In this document: piece by piece, positions 43,516 through 52,182 of the stretch
How positions within the stretch are numbered: the first letter of the stretch is position 1
Layout: each line of letters begins with the position of its first letter
Position numbers and translations under genes: made by a program
The notes under the pieces: model-generated
Seen by the model: the letters and a program-made list of their open reading frames with translations, nothing else
Databases searched by the model: none
Told to the model about the DNA's origin: nothing
Assembly: GCA_020635955.1 (NCBI GenBank)
Contig: JACJYW010000003.1
Span: forward strand, 496,001-560,000
Source of the DNA: Crocinitomicaceae bacterium
GTDB taxonomy: Bacteria; Bacteroidota; Bacteroidia; Flavobacteriales_D; Crocinitomicaceae
Direction: 5' to 3'
Length of the DNA stretch: 64,000 bases

Positions 43516-43941
43516 CTATCCTGGCATGTTTTTCATTTGCATTCCAAATGCAACAATGAATCCAATTGAAGCCAATCCACTGATGATACCAAGTGGGCTC
43601 ATACCTAAAAGCATTAACAATGCCCAGATACCAGTTACAATTGCATAAAGAACAAATGAAGATTTTTTCCCTTTGCTCATTTTAATAGCTGATACAATTC
43701 CAAGAATATTAAGAGCGATCAACAATAGCATAACAATTACTACTGCTGCTATCATTCCTCCCGGATCAGCAATCGGCAACATTCTTCCAAATGTATCTGC
43801 AGCCACAAAGAACCACAACATAACAATGAAAAGTAATAGTCCCCATAGACTAGATCCTACAATACTTAAAATAGATAAAGTTTTAACAATTTGAGGAACT
43901 TCTCCAGTTCCTCCTTCTTTGGTGTCGATAATATCTTCCAT
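43516..43941 (-). CDS. Small four-helix membrane protein, paralogue
   Basis: 141 residues, not recognised. N-terminal MEDIIDTKEGGTGEVPQIVK, then about four hydrophobic segments (ILSIVGSSLWGLLLFIVMLW, IAAVVIVMLLLIALNILGIV, and two shorter). Paired with the gene at 43082 on one probable transcript. Composition and topology resemble DUF4064-like or TM2-like small membrane families; no motif allows a choice. Confidence 0.6.
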   Translation of the reverse strand: MEDIIDTKEGGTGEVPQIVKTLSILSIVGSSLWGLLLFIVMLWFFVAADTFGRMLPIADPGGMIAAVVIVMLLLIALNILGIVSAIKMSKGKKSSFVLYAIVTGIWALLMLLGMSPLGIISGLASIGFIVAFGMQMKNMPG

Positions 43942-44010
43942 AGTGAGTTTATTGGTTTATAATTCAATGCAATATAATAATTGTAAGTAAATACAAAACA
44001 TTATCGCAAA

Positions 44011-44042
44011 AAAAAAGCATCCTCGAATTGAGGATGCTTCTA
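44011..44042 (-). terminator. Terminator of the 44064 gene
   Basis: AAGCATCCTC-GAATT-GAGGATGCTT, a perfect 10-bp stem; on the minus strand it is followed by a run of nine T. It belongs to the gene ending at 44064. Confidence 0.9.
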
Positions 44043-44063
44043 AATTGATTTAAATATCAATAA

Positions 44064-44525
44064 TTAAGCTTTGTTCTCATCCGAATCTTCGGCACCGATA
44101 TCAGCTTTAATTGAATCTTTAGTTGGCATTTCGAATCCACCATCACCTTTAATTACAAAAGGAACAGCTAATACTCCAAGACCAGACAATAATGTTAGCC
44201 ATACTCCGTATCCCATTGCTCCAAATCCACCTTGAGCTCTAACAAAAACAAAGAACAGGATATAACCTACAATTGCACCACCTAGACCGGCAACAATTTT
44301 TTTGTTCTTTGCATCCAATTCAGCTGAACGCTCTCCTTGAGTGAAGGCAAATCCACCTGCTGCCGCAGCAAGTGCTAAAGTAGCCCATCCATCACCTACA
44401 GCTCCACTAACTCCGCTAATAGACATTTTTCCCAAAAAACCTAAGTTGATCGAAATCCAAGGTAAAAAGGCTGATAAAATTCCAATAGCCGCCGCTATAA
44501 TTACAAATAATCTTTGCTTATGCAT
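44064..44525 (-). CDS. Glycine-rich four-helix membrane protein
   Basis: 153 residues, not recognised. About four hydrophobic segments: LFVIIAAAIGILSAFLPWISI, ATLALAAAAGGFAFT, a third from IVAGLGGAIVGYILFFVF, and a fourth from VWLTLLSGLGVLAVPFVI. The C-terminal ~25 residues are acidic (DIGAEDSDENK). It has its own terminator, and a 70-bp gap separates it from the next minus-strand gene. Function unknown. Confidence 0.6.
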   Translation of the reverse strand: MHKQRLFVIIAAAIGILSAFLPWISINLGFLGKMSISGVSGAVGDGWATLALAAAAGGFAFTQGERSAELDAKNKKIVAGLGGAIVGYILFFVFVRAQGGFGAMGYGVWLTLLSGLGVLAVPFVIKGDGGFEMPTKDSIKADIGAEDSDENKA

Positions 44526-44772
44526 AATTTTTTAATTTGGTTTAACTACTCAAATGTAGCATTAAAGCGTAACAAACAAAATCTATTTCTACTTAATATT
44601 CAATTAGTTTTCAACGACCTCAGCTATTTATTGACAATAAAGATGATCCTTGATTTTCTATTTATTTACAAATTGTTGAAATCTTTCCCACTCCATGGCT
44701 TATATCGGATAATTCAAAAACAAAAAAGATCATAATTTCACTGTTCGTTAATCGTTACTAACATTTCTCAAC

Positions 44773-45540
44773 ATGAACGAAAAACTGAAGGCTTTTGAAA
44801 GATTGCTGAATATCATGGATGATCTTCGCGAAAAATGTCCCTGGGATAAAAAGCAAACCCTTGAATCACTTCGTCACCTCACTATAGAAGAAACCTATGA
44901 ATTGGCAGATGCTATTATTGAGAATGATCTTGATGAGCTCAAAGGGGAAATTGGTGATCTTATGCTTCATATGGTTTTCTATTCCAAGATCGCATCAGAA
45001 AAAGGAGCTTTTGATATTACAGACGTTTTAAACGCTATTTGTGATAAACTCGTTCACAGGCACCCGCATATTTATGGTGATGTAGAAGTAGCTGATGAAG
45101 AAGAAGTGAAAGCCAATTGGGAAAAGTTAAAACTAAAAGAAGGTAAAAAGTCAGTTTTAGAAGGCGTGCCAAAGTCTTTGCCTGCTCTAGTTAAGGCAAC
45201 GAGAATACAAGATAAAGTAAAAGGGATAGGCTTTGAGTGGGACAATAGAGATCAGGTTTGGGATAAAGTAAAAGAAGAATTAGCTGAATTTGAAGCAGAA
45301 GTTGACAAAGACGATAAAGATAAAATGGAAGAAGAGTTTGGAGATGTGTTGTTTTCTTTGATCAATTATGCCCGTTGGGTGAATATTAACCCTGAAGATG
45401 CTTTGGCCAGAACAAATAAAAAATTCATCAATCGTTTCCAATGGATGGAAGAAGCAACGAAAAAAGATGGCAAACTTATTCAGGATATGAGTTTGGAGGA
45501 GATGGACGTTTATTGGGAAAGATCGAAGGCTTTTAAGTAA
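44773..45540 (+). CDS. mazG: Nucleoside triphosphate pyrophosphohydrolase MazG
   Basis: 255 residues. Two MazG domains: the first with EETYELADAI and GEIGDLMLHMVFYSKIA, the second with the later FGDVLFSLINYARW. It hydrolyses (d)NTPs to NMP and pyrophosphate and helps clear damaged nucleotides or lower ppGpp effects. A repeat begins shortly after the stop. No convincing promoter is seen in the 247-bp gap upstream. Confidence 0.95.
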   Translation: MNEKLKAFERLLNIMDDLREKCPWDKKQTLESLRHLTIEETYELADAIIENDLDELKGEIGDLMLHMVFYSKIASEKGAFDITDVLNAICDKLVHRHPHIYGDVEVADEEEVKANWEKLKLKEGKKSVLEGVPKSLPALVKATRIQDKVKGIGFEWDNRDQVWDKVKEELAEFEAEVDKDDKDKMEEEFGDVLFSLINYARWVNINPEDALARTNKKFINRFQWMEEATKKDGKLIQDMSLEEMDVYWERSKAFK

Positions 45541-45554
45541 AGAATCTCTTTGGT

Positions 45555-45640
45555 TGGATAGTGGATAATAGATTTTGGAAATTGAATCATCAACACATTT
45601 ACATATTTGCAAATTAACTCATTAACACATTAACACAACT
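45555..45640. repeat. TAGAT-like and CACATTAA-type tandem short repeat
   Basis: After mazG, the text GGATAGTGGATAATAGATTTTGG resembles the repeats near 42667 and 60921. It is followed by ACATTTACATATTTGC and CATTAACACATTAACACA, a run of near-heptamers (CATTAAC/ACATTAA). The start of the next small gene falls in the last unit. Confidence 0.5.
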
Positions 45641-45805
45641 ACAGCATTTCTAATAGTAATAGGTGGCGGCCTTCTTATTGGTTTGATCACCGGTTTGATC
45701 GTGAAACGAAGCGGATATTCATTTTGGCGCTATTTCGTTACAGGCACAATTGCCGGATGTGGTATTCTGGGCATTATTATTAAGATCTTACGTGACTATC
45801 TTTAA
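45629..45805 (+). CDS. 58-residue membrane protein with no standard start
   Basis: The frame, bounded upstream by a stop at 45623, codes for two hydrophobic helices: FLIVIGGGLLIGLITGLIV and YFVTGTIAGCGILGIIIKIL, joined by KRSGYSFWR, and ends DYL. No ATG, GTG or TTG precedes the first helix; ATT at 45629 (INTTTAFLIV...) is the best start candidate. The helices, their positive inside loop and the stop 23 bp before mutA argue for a real gene. Function unknown. Confidence 0.45.
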   Translation: MNTTTAFLIVIGGGLLIGLITGLIVKRSGYSFWRYFVTGTIAGCGILGIIIKILRDYL

Positions 45806-45828
45806 CGCAAAACCCTAACTTTGTTTAG

Positions 45829-47160
45829 ATGGAAAAGTTATTTCAAGAATTCGATAAAGCAAGTATCGACCAGTGGTTGGAACAAATTCATGCTGATCTG
45901 AAAGGAAAATCTGATCAAATTTTGGTTTCTGAACCTGAAAAGGACATCAGAATAAAAGCCTTTTATCACAATGATGAAGCTCCTTATGGAACTCACCCAA
46001 TTGGAAGATCAACAACCGGATGGATCAATCGAAAGTTCTACAATGACGTTACCAATAAACTGATCTTAAATGACCTGAATGAAGGTATCAACGGATTGAG
46101 CCTTCAATATACCAACCAGGTATCTTTTGACGAATTGACAAAAGGAGTTCAATTTGAACATATTCAGGCAGATGTTTCCTTTGAGGATGCTTTAGCTGCC
46201 AGTGCATTTATAGGTCCTTCTTCTATTATCCTTAATCTCGATCTTATTGCTTTGGGATTAAAGAGTGGAGAATGGAAACACGAAGCTGGGGATTATTTGA
46301 AATTCTTTAATTATCAAGACAAGAATAAAACTGTCTGGATCTCAGGATCTATCTACGGAGAAGCCGGAGCATCAACTGTTCAGGAACTTGCTTTTACACT
46401 TAACCATTTGAACGAGCATATACAATTGCTGGTTGATAATGGAAAATCACTTGCTGAGATCAACGAAAAGATCTGTATTGAATTGAGCATAACGGATGAC
46501 TTTTTCATGAATATTGCCAAATTCAAATTGATCAGACAATTAGTTCCGCTCGTTTTTGAGGCATATGATCCAACATATGAAGTTAAAGAATTCCTTGTTT
46601 TCGGTAAGACCTCACAACGTTATCTGACTTTGAATGATAGCAATAACAATTTGTTGAGACAAACCACTGAGGCTATGTCAGCCATTATTGGTGGTTGTAA
46701 CAGTATCACGGTTCAACCGTTATCCACAGGTGATTATGATAAAGATGAGATCTATAAACGAATGGCAAAGAACATTCCTTTGATCTTACAGGAAGAGTCA
46801 CATTTAGACAAAGTTTCTGATGCTGCAGAAGGATCATATTATGTAGAACATCTTTGTGCTCAAGTGGAGAATAGAGCGTGGGAGCTATTCAAAAGTATTG
46901 AAAAACAAGGTGGATTAATGGCCGCTATCGAGAAGAATATAGTTCAGGATCAAATTGCTGAAAACAGAACGTATCTGATCGAAGCAATGAACAATAAAAC
47001 CAAGACTGTTCTAGGCGTGAATAAATATCCATCAACGCTGGAAAACTGGAAAGAGATTACTAACCCTGAAACTCGTTCAGGATCACAATTTAAACCACTT
47101 GGAGTCTTCAGAATTGAGGATTTCTTTAAAAAAGAAGTACATGAGCAGAGTAAGCTTTGA
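45829..47160 (+). CDS. mutA: Methylmalonyl-CoA mutase small subunit
   Basis: 443 residues, shorter than the large subunit. It has the mutase TIM-barrel half (KSGEWKHEAGDYLKFF ... TTEAMSAIIGGCNSITVQPL) and the DAAEGSYYVEHLCAQVENRAWELF motif, without the C-terminal cobalamin domain, as expected for MutA. It pairs with MutB to convert methylmalonyl-CoA and succinyl-CoA. A TAACTTTG box at 45816-45823 ends 5 bases before the ATG. The end overlaps mutB by 20 bp. Confidence 0.95.
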   Translation: MEKLFQEFDKASIDQWLEQIHADLKGKSDQILVSEPEKDIRIKAFYHNDEAPYGTHPIGRSTTGWINRKFYNDVTNKLILNDLNEGINGLSLQYTNQVSFDELTKGVQFEHIQADVSFEDALAASAFIGPSSIILNLDLIALGLKSGEWKHEAGDYLKFFNYQDKNKTVWISGSIYGEAGASTVQELAFTLNHLNEHIQLLVDNGKSLAEINEKICIELSITDDFFMNIAKFKLIRQLVPLVFEAYDPTYEVKEFLVFGKTSQRYLTLNDSNNNLLRQTTEAMSAIIGGCNSITVQPLSTGDYDKDEIYKRMAKNIPLILQEESHLDKVSDAAEGSYYVEHLCAQVENRAWELFKSIEKQGGLMAAIEKNIVQDQIAENRTYLIEAMNNKTKTVLGVNKYPSTLENWKEITNPETRSGSQFKPLGVFRIEDFFKKEVHEQSKL

Positions 47161-49300
47161 TCATATTGAAATAAAAAAGCGTGTTGAAGAAACACCTTCT
47201 GGTGGTGATAAATTCAGTACTGCTGAGAAGATCGATATCCAATCATTTTATACAGCTATTGACATAAAGAATGCTGAACAAATTGGATTCGTTTCAGGAA
47301 TTGCGCCCAACTTACGTGGCCCTTATTCTACCATGTATGCCATTCGTCCATGGACGATAAGACAATATGCAGGATTCTCAACAGCTGAAGAATCCAACGC
47401 CTTTTACAGAAGAAATCTGGCAGCCGGACAAAAAGGGTTATCAGTGGCATTTGATCTTGCCACACATAGAGGATATGACTCAGATCACGAAAGAGTAGTT
47501 GGTGATGTAGGTAAAGCAGGGGTAGCTATAGATTCCGTAGAGGATATGAAGATCCTTTTTGATCAGATCCCGCTGGATGAGATGTCAGTTTCAATGACCA
47601 TGAACGGAGCAGTTATTCCAATCATGGCATTTTATATTGTTGCTGCTGAAGAACAGGGAGTGAGTAAAGAAAAGCTTTCAGGTACCATTCAGAATGATAT
47701 CCTAAAAGAATTCATGGTAAGAAATACCTATATCTATCCACCTAAGTATTCTATGACCATTATAGCGGATATCTTCAAGTATACTTCGCAATACATGCCA
47801 AAGTTCAACTCTATTTCCATATCCGGATATCACATGCAGGAAGCAGGTGCTACTGCTGATATTGAAATGGCCTATACACTGGCAGATGGACTTGAATATA
47901 TTCGATCAGGTATTTCTGCAGGAATGCATATTGATGATTTTGCGCCTAGACTTTCGTTCTTTTGGGGTATTGGAATGAATCATTTCATGGAAATTGCAAA
48001 AATGCGTGCCGCTAGAATGATCTGGGCAAAGTTGGTTAAGCAATTTGATCCGAAAAATGAAAAATCATTGGCTTTGCGTACGCATTGTCAAACTTCAGGA
48101 TGGAGTTTAACGGAGCAGGATCCATATAACAATGTTACTCGAACTTGTGTTGAAGCTATGGCTGCAGCATTTGGAGGAACTCAATCATTACACACAAACG
48201 CGTTGGATGAAGCAATTGCCCTTCCAACAGATTTTTCTGCAAGAATTGCTCGTAATACACAGATCTATATTCAGGAAGAAACAGGTATCACCAAGATCAT
48301 TGATCCATGGGGAGGTTCTTACTATGTTGAGAAATTGACTGAAGAAATTGCTCAAAAAGCCTGGGAACACATTCAAGAGATTGAGGAATTGGGTGGAATG
48401 GCGAAAGCAATTGAGTCAGGTATTCCTAAAATGCGAATTGAAGAAGCTGCTGCTAGAAAGCAGGCAAGAATTGATTCAGGAAAAGATGTGATCGTAGGTG
48501 TGAACAGATATCAGTTAGATAAAGAAGATCCTATTGATATCCTTGAGATCGACAATACGAAAGTGCGTCAATCTCAAATAGAACGTTTGAACAAAATGAA
48601 GGCTGAGCGTGATGAAGCAAAAGTTCAGGCATCATTAAAAGCGTTGGAAAAAGCTGCCTATTTGGCTTCTGAACCGACGGATGAAAGATCAGAAGGTCAG
48701 AATTTATTGGAACTTGCCGTTGAATGTGCTAGAAACAGAGCTTCATTGGGAGAGATCTCAGATGCTATGGAAAAATCATTTGGCAGATATCAAGCTACCA
48801 TTCGTTCAATTTCAGGTGTATATTCTTCAGAAGCTATGGCAGATAAAGATTTTAAAACGGCTCAGGAATTGGTTGAGAAGTTTGCTCAATTAGAGGGAAG
48901 ACGTCCAAGGATCATGGTGGCCAAAATGGGACAGGATGGGCATGACAGAGGTGCAAAAGTGATCTCTACTTCATTTGCTGATATAGGTTTTGATGTAGAT
49001 ATCGGCCCATTGTTTCAAACGCCTAAAGAGGCCGTGAAGCAGGCCATTGAAAATGATGTTCACATTATTGGTGTGAGTTCATTAGCAGCCGGTCATAAAA
49101 CCTTGATCCCGCAGGTTATTGAGGAATTAAAAAATCAAGGTCGTGAAGATATTATGGTGGTTGCAGGAGGTGTGATCCCGCAACAGGACTATGATTTTCT
49201 TTATGAGCAAGGTGTACTAGGAATCTTCGGTCCGGGAACCAAAATATCTACTGCAGCTATTGATATACTTAACATTTTGCTAAAATACTACGAGAAATAA
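47141..49300 (+). CDS. mutB: Methylmalonyl-CoA mutase large subunit
   Basis: 719 residues from the ATG at 47141. The N-terminal barrel contains RGPYSTMYAIRPWTIRQYAG and the CoA/substrate motif AGFSTAEESNAFYRRNLAAG. The C-terminal cobalamin domain has the base-off motif GQDGHDRGAKVIST and VVAGGVIP. It uses adenosylcobalamin. Together with MutA it links propionate, odd-chain fatty acids and branched amino acids to succinyl-CoA. The unusually long overlap (20 bp) with mutA suggests tight coupling. Confidence 0.97.
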   Translation: MSRVSFDHIEIKKRVEETPSGGDKFSTAEKIDIQSFYTAIDIKNAEQIGFVSGIAPNLRGPYSTMYAIRPWTIRQYAGFSTAEESNAFYRRNLAAGQKGLSVAFDLATHRGYDSDHERVVGDVGKAGVAIDSVEDMKILFDQIPLDEMSVSMTMNGAVIPIMAFYIVAAEEQGVSKEKLSGTIQNDILKEFMVRNTYIYPPKYSMTIIADIFKYTSQYMPKFNSISISGYHMQEAGATADIEMAYTLADGLEYIRSGISAGMHIDDFAPRLSFFWGIGMNHFMEIAKMRAARMIWAKLVKQFDPKNEKSLALRTHCQTSGWSLTEQDPYNNVTRTCVEAMAAAFGGTQSLHTNALDEAIALPTDFSARIARNTQIYIQEETGITKIIDPWGGSYYVEKLTEEIAQKAWEHIQEIEELGGMAKAIESGIPKMRIEEAAARKQARIDSGKDVIVGVNRYQLDKEDPIDILEIDNTKVRQSQIERLNKMKAERDEAKVQASLKALEKAAYLASEPTDERSEGQNLLELAVECARNRASLGEISDAMEKSFGRYQATIRSISGVYSSEAMADKDFKTAQELVEKFAQLEGRRPRIMVAKMGQDGHDRGAKVISTSFADIGFDVDIGPLFQTPKEAVKQAIENDVHIIGVSSLAAGHKTLIPQVIEELKNQGREDIMVVAGGVIPQQDYDFLYEQGVLGIFGPGTKISTAAIDILNILLKYYEK

Positions 49301-49321
49301 TTCTGTTAAATATTTCTTAAT

Positions 49322-49354
49322 TTTGATAGAACGTAACTTTCGGCATTAAATTTG
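49322..49354 (+). promoter_or_regulatory. Bacteroidota-type promoter of the 49396 gene
   Basis: TTTG at 49322-49325, a 21-base spacer, then TAAATTTG at 49347-49354, a full match to TAnnTTTG. The leader to the ATG at 49396 is about 36 bases. Confidence 0.65.
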
Positions 49355-49395
49355 AGTAAGTAGTATTGAAGAAAGTGAATTAAACTTTACAAAAA

Positions 49396-50127
49396 ATGAA
49401 AAAATTAGCGTTACTTCTTTTATTTGTTGCAGGTCTAGTGATGAAAGCAAATGCTCAGCCTCCAGGATATGATGATCTTGTGATCTTCTATGCGGATGGA
49501 GATTATGAGCGTTTATTGAAAACTGCCGAGAAGTATACATTGAAGGATGACACCAAAAATGATGCTCTTCCTTATTTGTATCTAGCAAAATGCAACTTTG
49601 AAATGTCGAAAGACCAAAAATGGTTAGAACAGTATCCTAAAGCATACAATGATGCTATTCGATTTGCAGGAAACGTTCTTAAGAAAGATAAGGATGGAAC
49701 GGTTTATCAGGAAAACATCCAATTTTTCACAGATCTAAAAGTTGCTGTAGTTGAGGACATCAAAAACCTTGTTGAAGAAGAAGCTTTTGCTAAAGTCATG
49801 GGTAGTATTGCAAAGCTTCACAGATTTGCTAAAGATGATCTAGGTTCATATTTCCTAAAAGCAGGTGCTCAATACATGGAAAAAGATAAATCAGGAGGGA
49901 AATTATCTCAAAAAGAAGCATGGGATATGTTGGAATCAGTGCAAAGTGTAGAAGACTGGAGACCAATTGACTTTGAAATGTTGCGAGTTGGAGTTATAGT
50001 TTATTGTGATGCACAGATCAATGAACTTAGACAGCCTGATGCTGCAAAAAATCTACTTGGAAGAGTAAAACAGTGGTTAGAGAAAGACCCAATTTTTATG
50101 GCCTACTATGACAAAGTTGTCAACTAG
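49396..50127 (+). CDS. Exported helical-repeat protein
   Basis: 243 residues. The signal peptide MKKLALLLLFVAGLVMKANAQ is followed by helices of TPR-like spacing (YERLLKTAEKYTLKDDTKNDALPYLYLAKCNFEM; SIAKLHRFAKDDLGSYFLKAGA). Predicted periplasmic. It has its own promoter and its own terminator, so it is a single-gene unit. Similar TPR-like proteins are common in Bacteroidota envelopes; no partner is evident. Confidence 0.7.
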   Translation: MKKLALLLLFVAGLVMKANAQPPGYDDLVIFYADGDYERLLKTAEKYTLKDDTKNDALPYLYLAKCNFEMSKDQKWLEQYPKAYNDAIRFAGNVLKKDKDGTVYQENIQFFTDLKVAVVEDIKNLVEEEAFAKVMGSIAKLHRFAKDDLGSYFLKAGAQYMEKDKSGGKLSQKEAWDMLESVQSVEDWRPIDFEMLRVGVIVYCDAQINELRQPDAAKNLLGRVKQWLEKDPIFMAYYDKVVN

Positions 50128-50152
50128 ATAAGAATTATAAAAATTAGCATAG

Positions 50153-50187
50153 ATCCCTTCCCGATTATTCTGGAGGGGATTTTTTTT
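50153..50187 (+). terminator. Intrinsic terminator after the 49396 gene
   Basis: ATCCCTTCC / GGAGGGGAT stem (one T-G pair) with a 10-base loop and a T8 run. It ends at the stop of the convergent bioA gene. Confidence 0.85.
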
Positions 50188-51466
50188 ACCCAATACTCAG
50201 TGTATTTGCAAAATCTAAGATCTGCTCATAGATCATATCAAGTTCCGTTTCATTGATACAATAAGGGGGATTAACAAAGATCACATTCCCTAAAGGTCTG
50301 ATCAAGATCTGATTATTTATGAAATGTTCATAAGCCTTATCTCGGATACTTGAAAAATAGGTTCCCTTATCCCCCACTTCTAATTCAATACTTAGAATAG
50401 TACCTTTTGACTTTACCGATCTGAATGAAGGATGATCTATGTTGTTCTGAACAAATAACGCATGCTGATCAGAAAGCCATTTAATTTTTTTTTGTGTTTC
50501 ACTTTTCAAAAGTAAATCCAAGGAAGCGCAAGCCGCGGCACAAGTGATCGGATTTGCAGTAAATGAATGACCATGTAGCATTCCTCTGGCGAACTCATCA
50601 TCTAAAAATGCTTCGAAGATCCTTTCAGTGGTAATGGTCATTCCCATTGCCAAGACACCTCCTGACAGGCCTTTGGACAAACAAAGAAAATCAGGCTCAG
50701 CAATAATTTGATCAGTAGCGAATAATGTTCCGGTTCTATAAAACCCTGTCATTACCTCGTCAGCAATTGTCAATACCTCATTATCTTTTGCCATTTGGAT
50801 CAATTGATCCAAAATACTCTGATCGTAAATCCGCATACCTGCGGCACCCTGAACCAGTGGCTCGAAAATAAAACCGGCAAACTCTCCTGTTTCGAATAAA
50901 TCTTTGGCCTGTCTAAGCACTTCAGCCTGATTTTGTTCATCCGGGAAAGGCAAATAATCAACATCAAAGAAAAAGCGTTCGAATGGCCGATTAAAAACAT
51001 CTCTAGCTCCAACACTCATTGCGCCAAAAGTATCTCCATGATAAGCGCCTTCAATGGCTAAAAATCGCTTTTTTGCTTTCCCTTGATTATACCAATATTG
51101 AATGCTGGTTTTGATTGCCACTTCCACAGCTGTTGAACCATTGTCAGAGAAAAATGCCTTCGTAAAATGACCTCCAGCCAAATTCACTAGTCTCTCCCCT
51201 ATTTCAACTGCTTTGGGATGCGTTAAACCTGCAAAAAGAGTATGATCCAATTGATCCAATTGATCTTTGATAGCCTGATTGATATAAGCATTTCCATGAC
51301 CATGAATGGTAGTCCACCAACTGGAATTGGCGTCTATATACTTATTGCCTGATTCATCTATTAACCAGACACCTTCAGCTTTTACAATTGGAATGGGATC
51401 CAGAGCGGTTTTCGCCTGAGTGAAAGGGTGCCAGATATATTTCTTATCCCGCTCGTTTAAAGTCAT
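50186..51466 (-). CDS. bioA: Adenosylmethionine-8-amino-7-oxononanoate aminotransferase
   Basis: 426 residues, class III aminotransferase. The N-terminal YIWHPFTQ motif is specific to BioA. SSWWTTIHGHGN, AYHGDTFGAMSVG, LTIADEVMTGFYRTG and CLSKGLSGGVLAMGMT (PLP lysine) follow. It makes 7,8-diaminononanoate in biotin synthesis. The start shares one base with the bshB1 stop. No other bio gene is next to it; birA is 31 kb away. Confidence 0.95.
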   Translation of the reverse strand: MTLNERDKKYIWHPFTQAKTALDPIPIVKAEGVWLIDESGNKYIDANSSWWTTIHGHGNAYINQAIKDQLDQLDHTLFAGLTHPKAVEIGERLVNLAGGHFTKAFFSDNGSTAVEVAIKTSIQYWYNQGKAKKRFLAIEGAYHGDTFGAMSVGARDVFNRPFERFFFDVDYLPFPDEQNQAEVLRQAKDLFETGEFAGFIFEPLVQGAAGMRIYDQSILDQLIQMAKDNEVLTIADEVMTGFYRTGTLFATDQIIAEPDFLCLSKGLSGGVLAMGMTITTERIFEAFLDDEFARGMLHGHSFTANPITCAAACASLDLLLKSETQKKIKWLSDQHALFVQNNIDHPSFRSVKSKGTILSIELEVGDKGTYFSSIRDKAYEHFINNQILIRPLGNVIFVNPPYCINETELDMIYEQILDFANTLSIG

Positions 51467-52182
51467 TAGATCAAACTTGTGATATCATCTATTCCAATTG
51501 GCCTAATCACTTTAAAACCCTCTCCATAATCAGCACCTATCAATCTACCATAACCTTTCCACCGGCCTTTGAGAAATTCAAAGAAATCTTCTCCTGAAAT
51601 GGGCGTTTTTGGTTCTGTACTATTTGGATCGTAAAATTGTGTTTTATAAGCTTTAATGCTTTCTATTTTTTTATCCACCTCATGAGTAATATCAATCACT
51701 ATATCCGGTGTGATAAAATAATCCTGTAAATAATGATAAACTGCTCTTGGTCTCCAGGCATCTTGCTCCTGACCATCAATTACGGTTTGGATCTTGGACA
51801 AACCAGATAGAAAACAAGCATCTTTTGCTAATTCACCTCCCTTACCATGATCGGGATGTCGGTCATAAGGCGCATTGATCAATACTACATCTGGCTTAAA
51901 TTTTCTTAATTGCTCAATGATTTTTAATTGACTTTCTTTGTTGTTCTGGAAAAAGCCATCCTCAAGTCCAAGATTTACACGAACATCCAAACCTAATATT
52001 GCTGATGCAGCTGATGCTTCCTCCTTGCGCGTCTCTATAGTACCTCTTGATCCTAATTCTCCTCCGGTTAGATCTAAAACACCAATGCTCTTTCCCTGCT
52101 TCTTTGCCTTAATCAATGTTCCGGAAGCTGATAATTCAACATCATCAGGATGAGCCGCTATCGCCAAAATATCTAGTTTCAT
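51466..52182 (-). CDS. bshB1: Bacillithiol biosynthesis deacetylase BshB1
   Basis: 238 residues. The zinc motif AHPDD at 10-14, the later YDRHPDHGKGG and EDGFF are typical of BshB1 (LmbE family). It removes the acetyl group from GlcNAc-malate to give GlcN-malate for bacillithiol, the low-molecular-weight thiol used in place of glutathione. It overlaps the upstream gene by 4 bp and bioA by one base. Confidence 0.93.
   Translation of the reverse strand: MKLDILAIAAHPDDVELSASGTLIKAKKQGKSIGVLDLTGGELGSRGTIETRKEEASAASAILGLDVRVNLGLEDGFFQNNKESQLKIIEQLRKFKPDVVLINAPYDRHPDHGKGGELAKDACFLSGLSKIQTVIDGQEQDAWRPRAVYHYLQDYFITPDIVIDITHEVDKKIESIKAYKTQFYDPNSTEPKTPISGEDFFEFLKGRWKGYGRLIGADYGEGFKVIRPIGIDDITSLI

Noticed and set aside
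44514..44735. Open frame of 73 codons upstream of mazG
   Set aside because: It has no recognisable motif, the composition is AT-rich and unlike the neighbours, and it overlaps the divergent gene start. It looks like a random open frame.
44526..44772. tRNA or small RNA in the largest gap
   Set aside because: No cloverleaf, CCA end or strong stem was seen by eye in this AT-rich 247-bp stretch; nothing can be supported.
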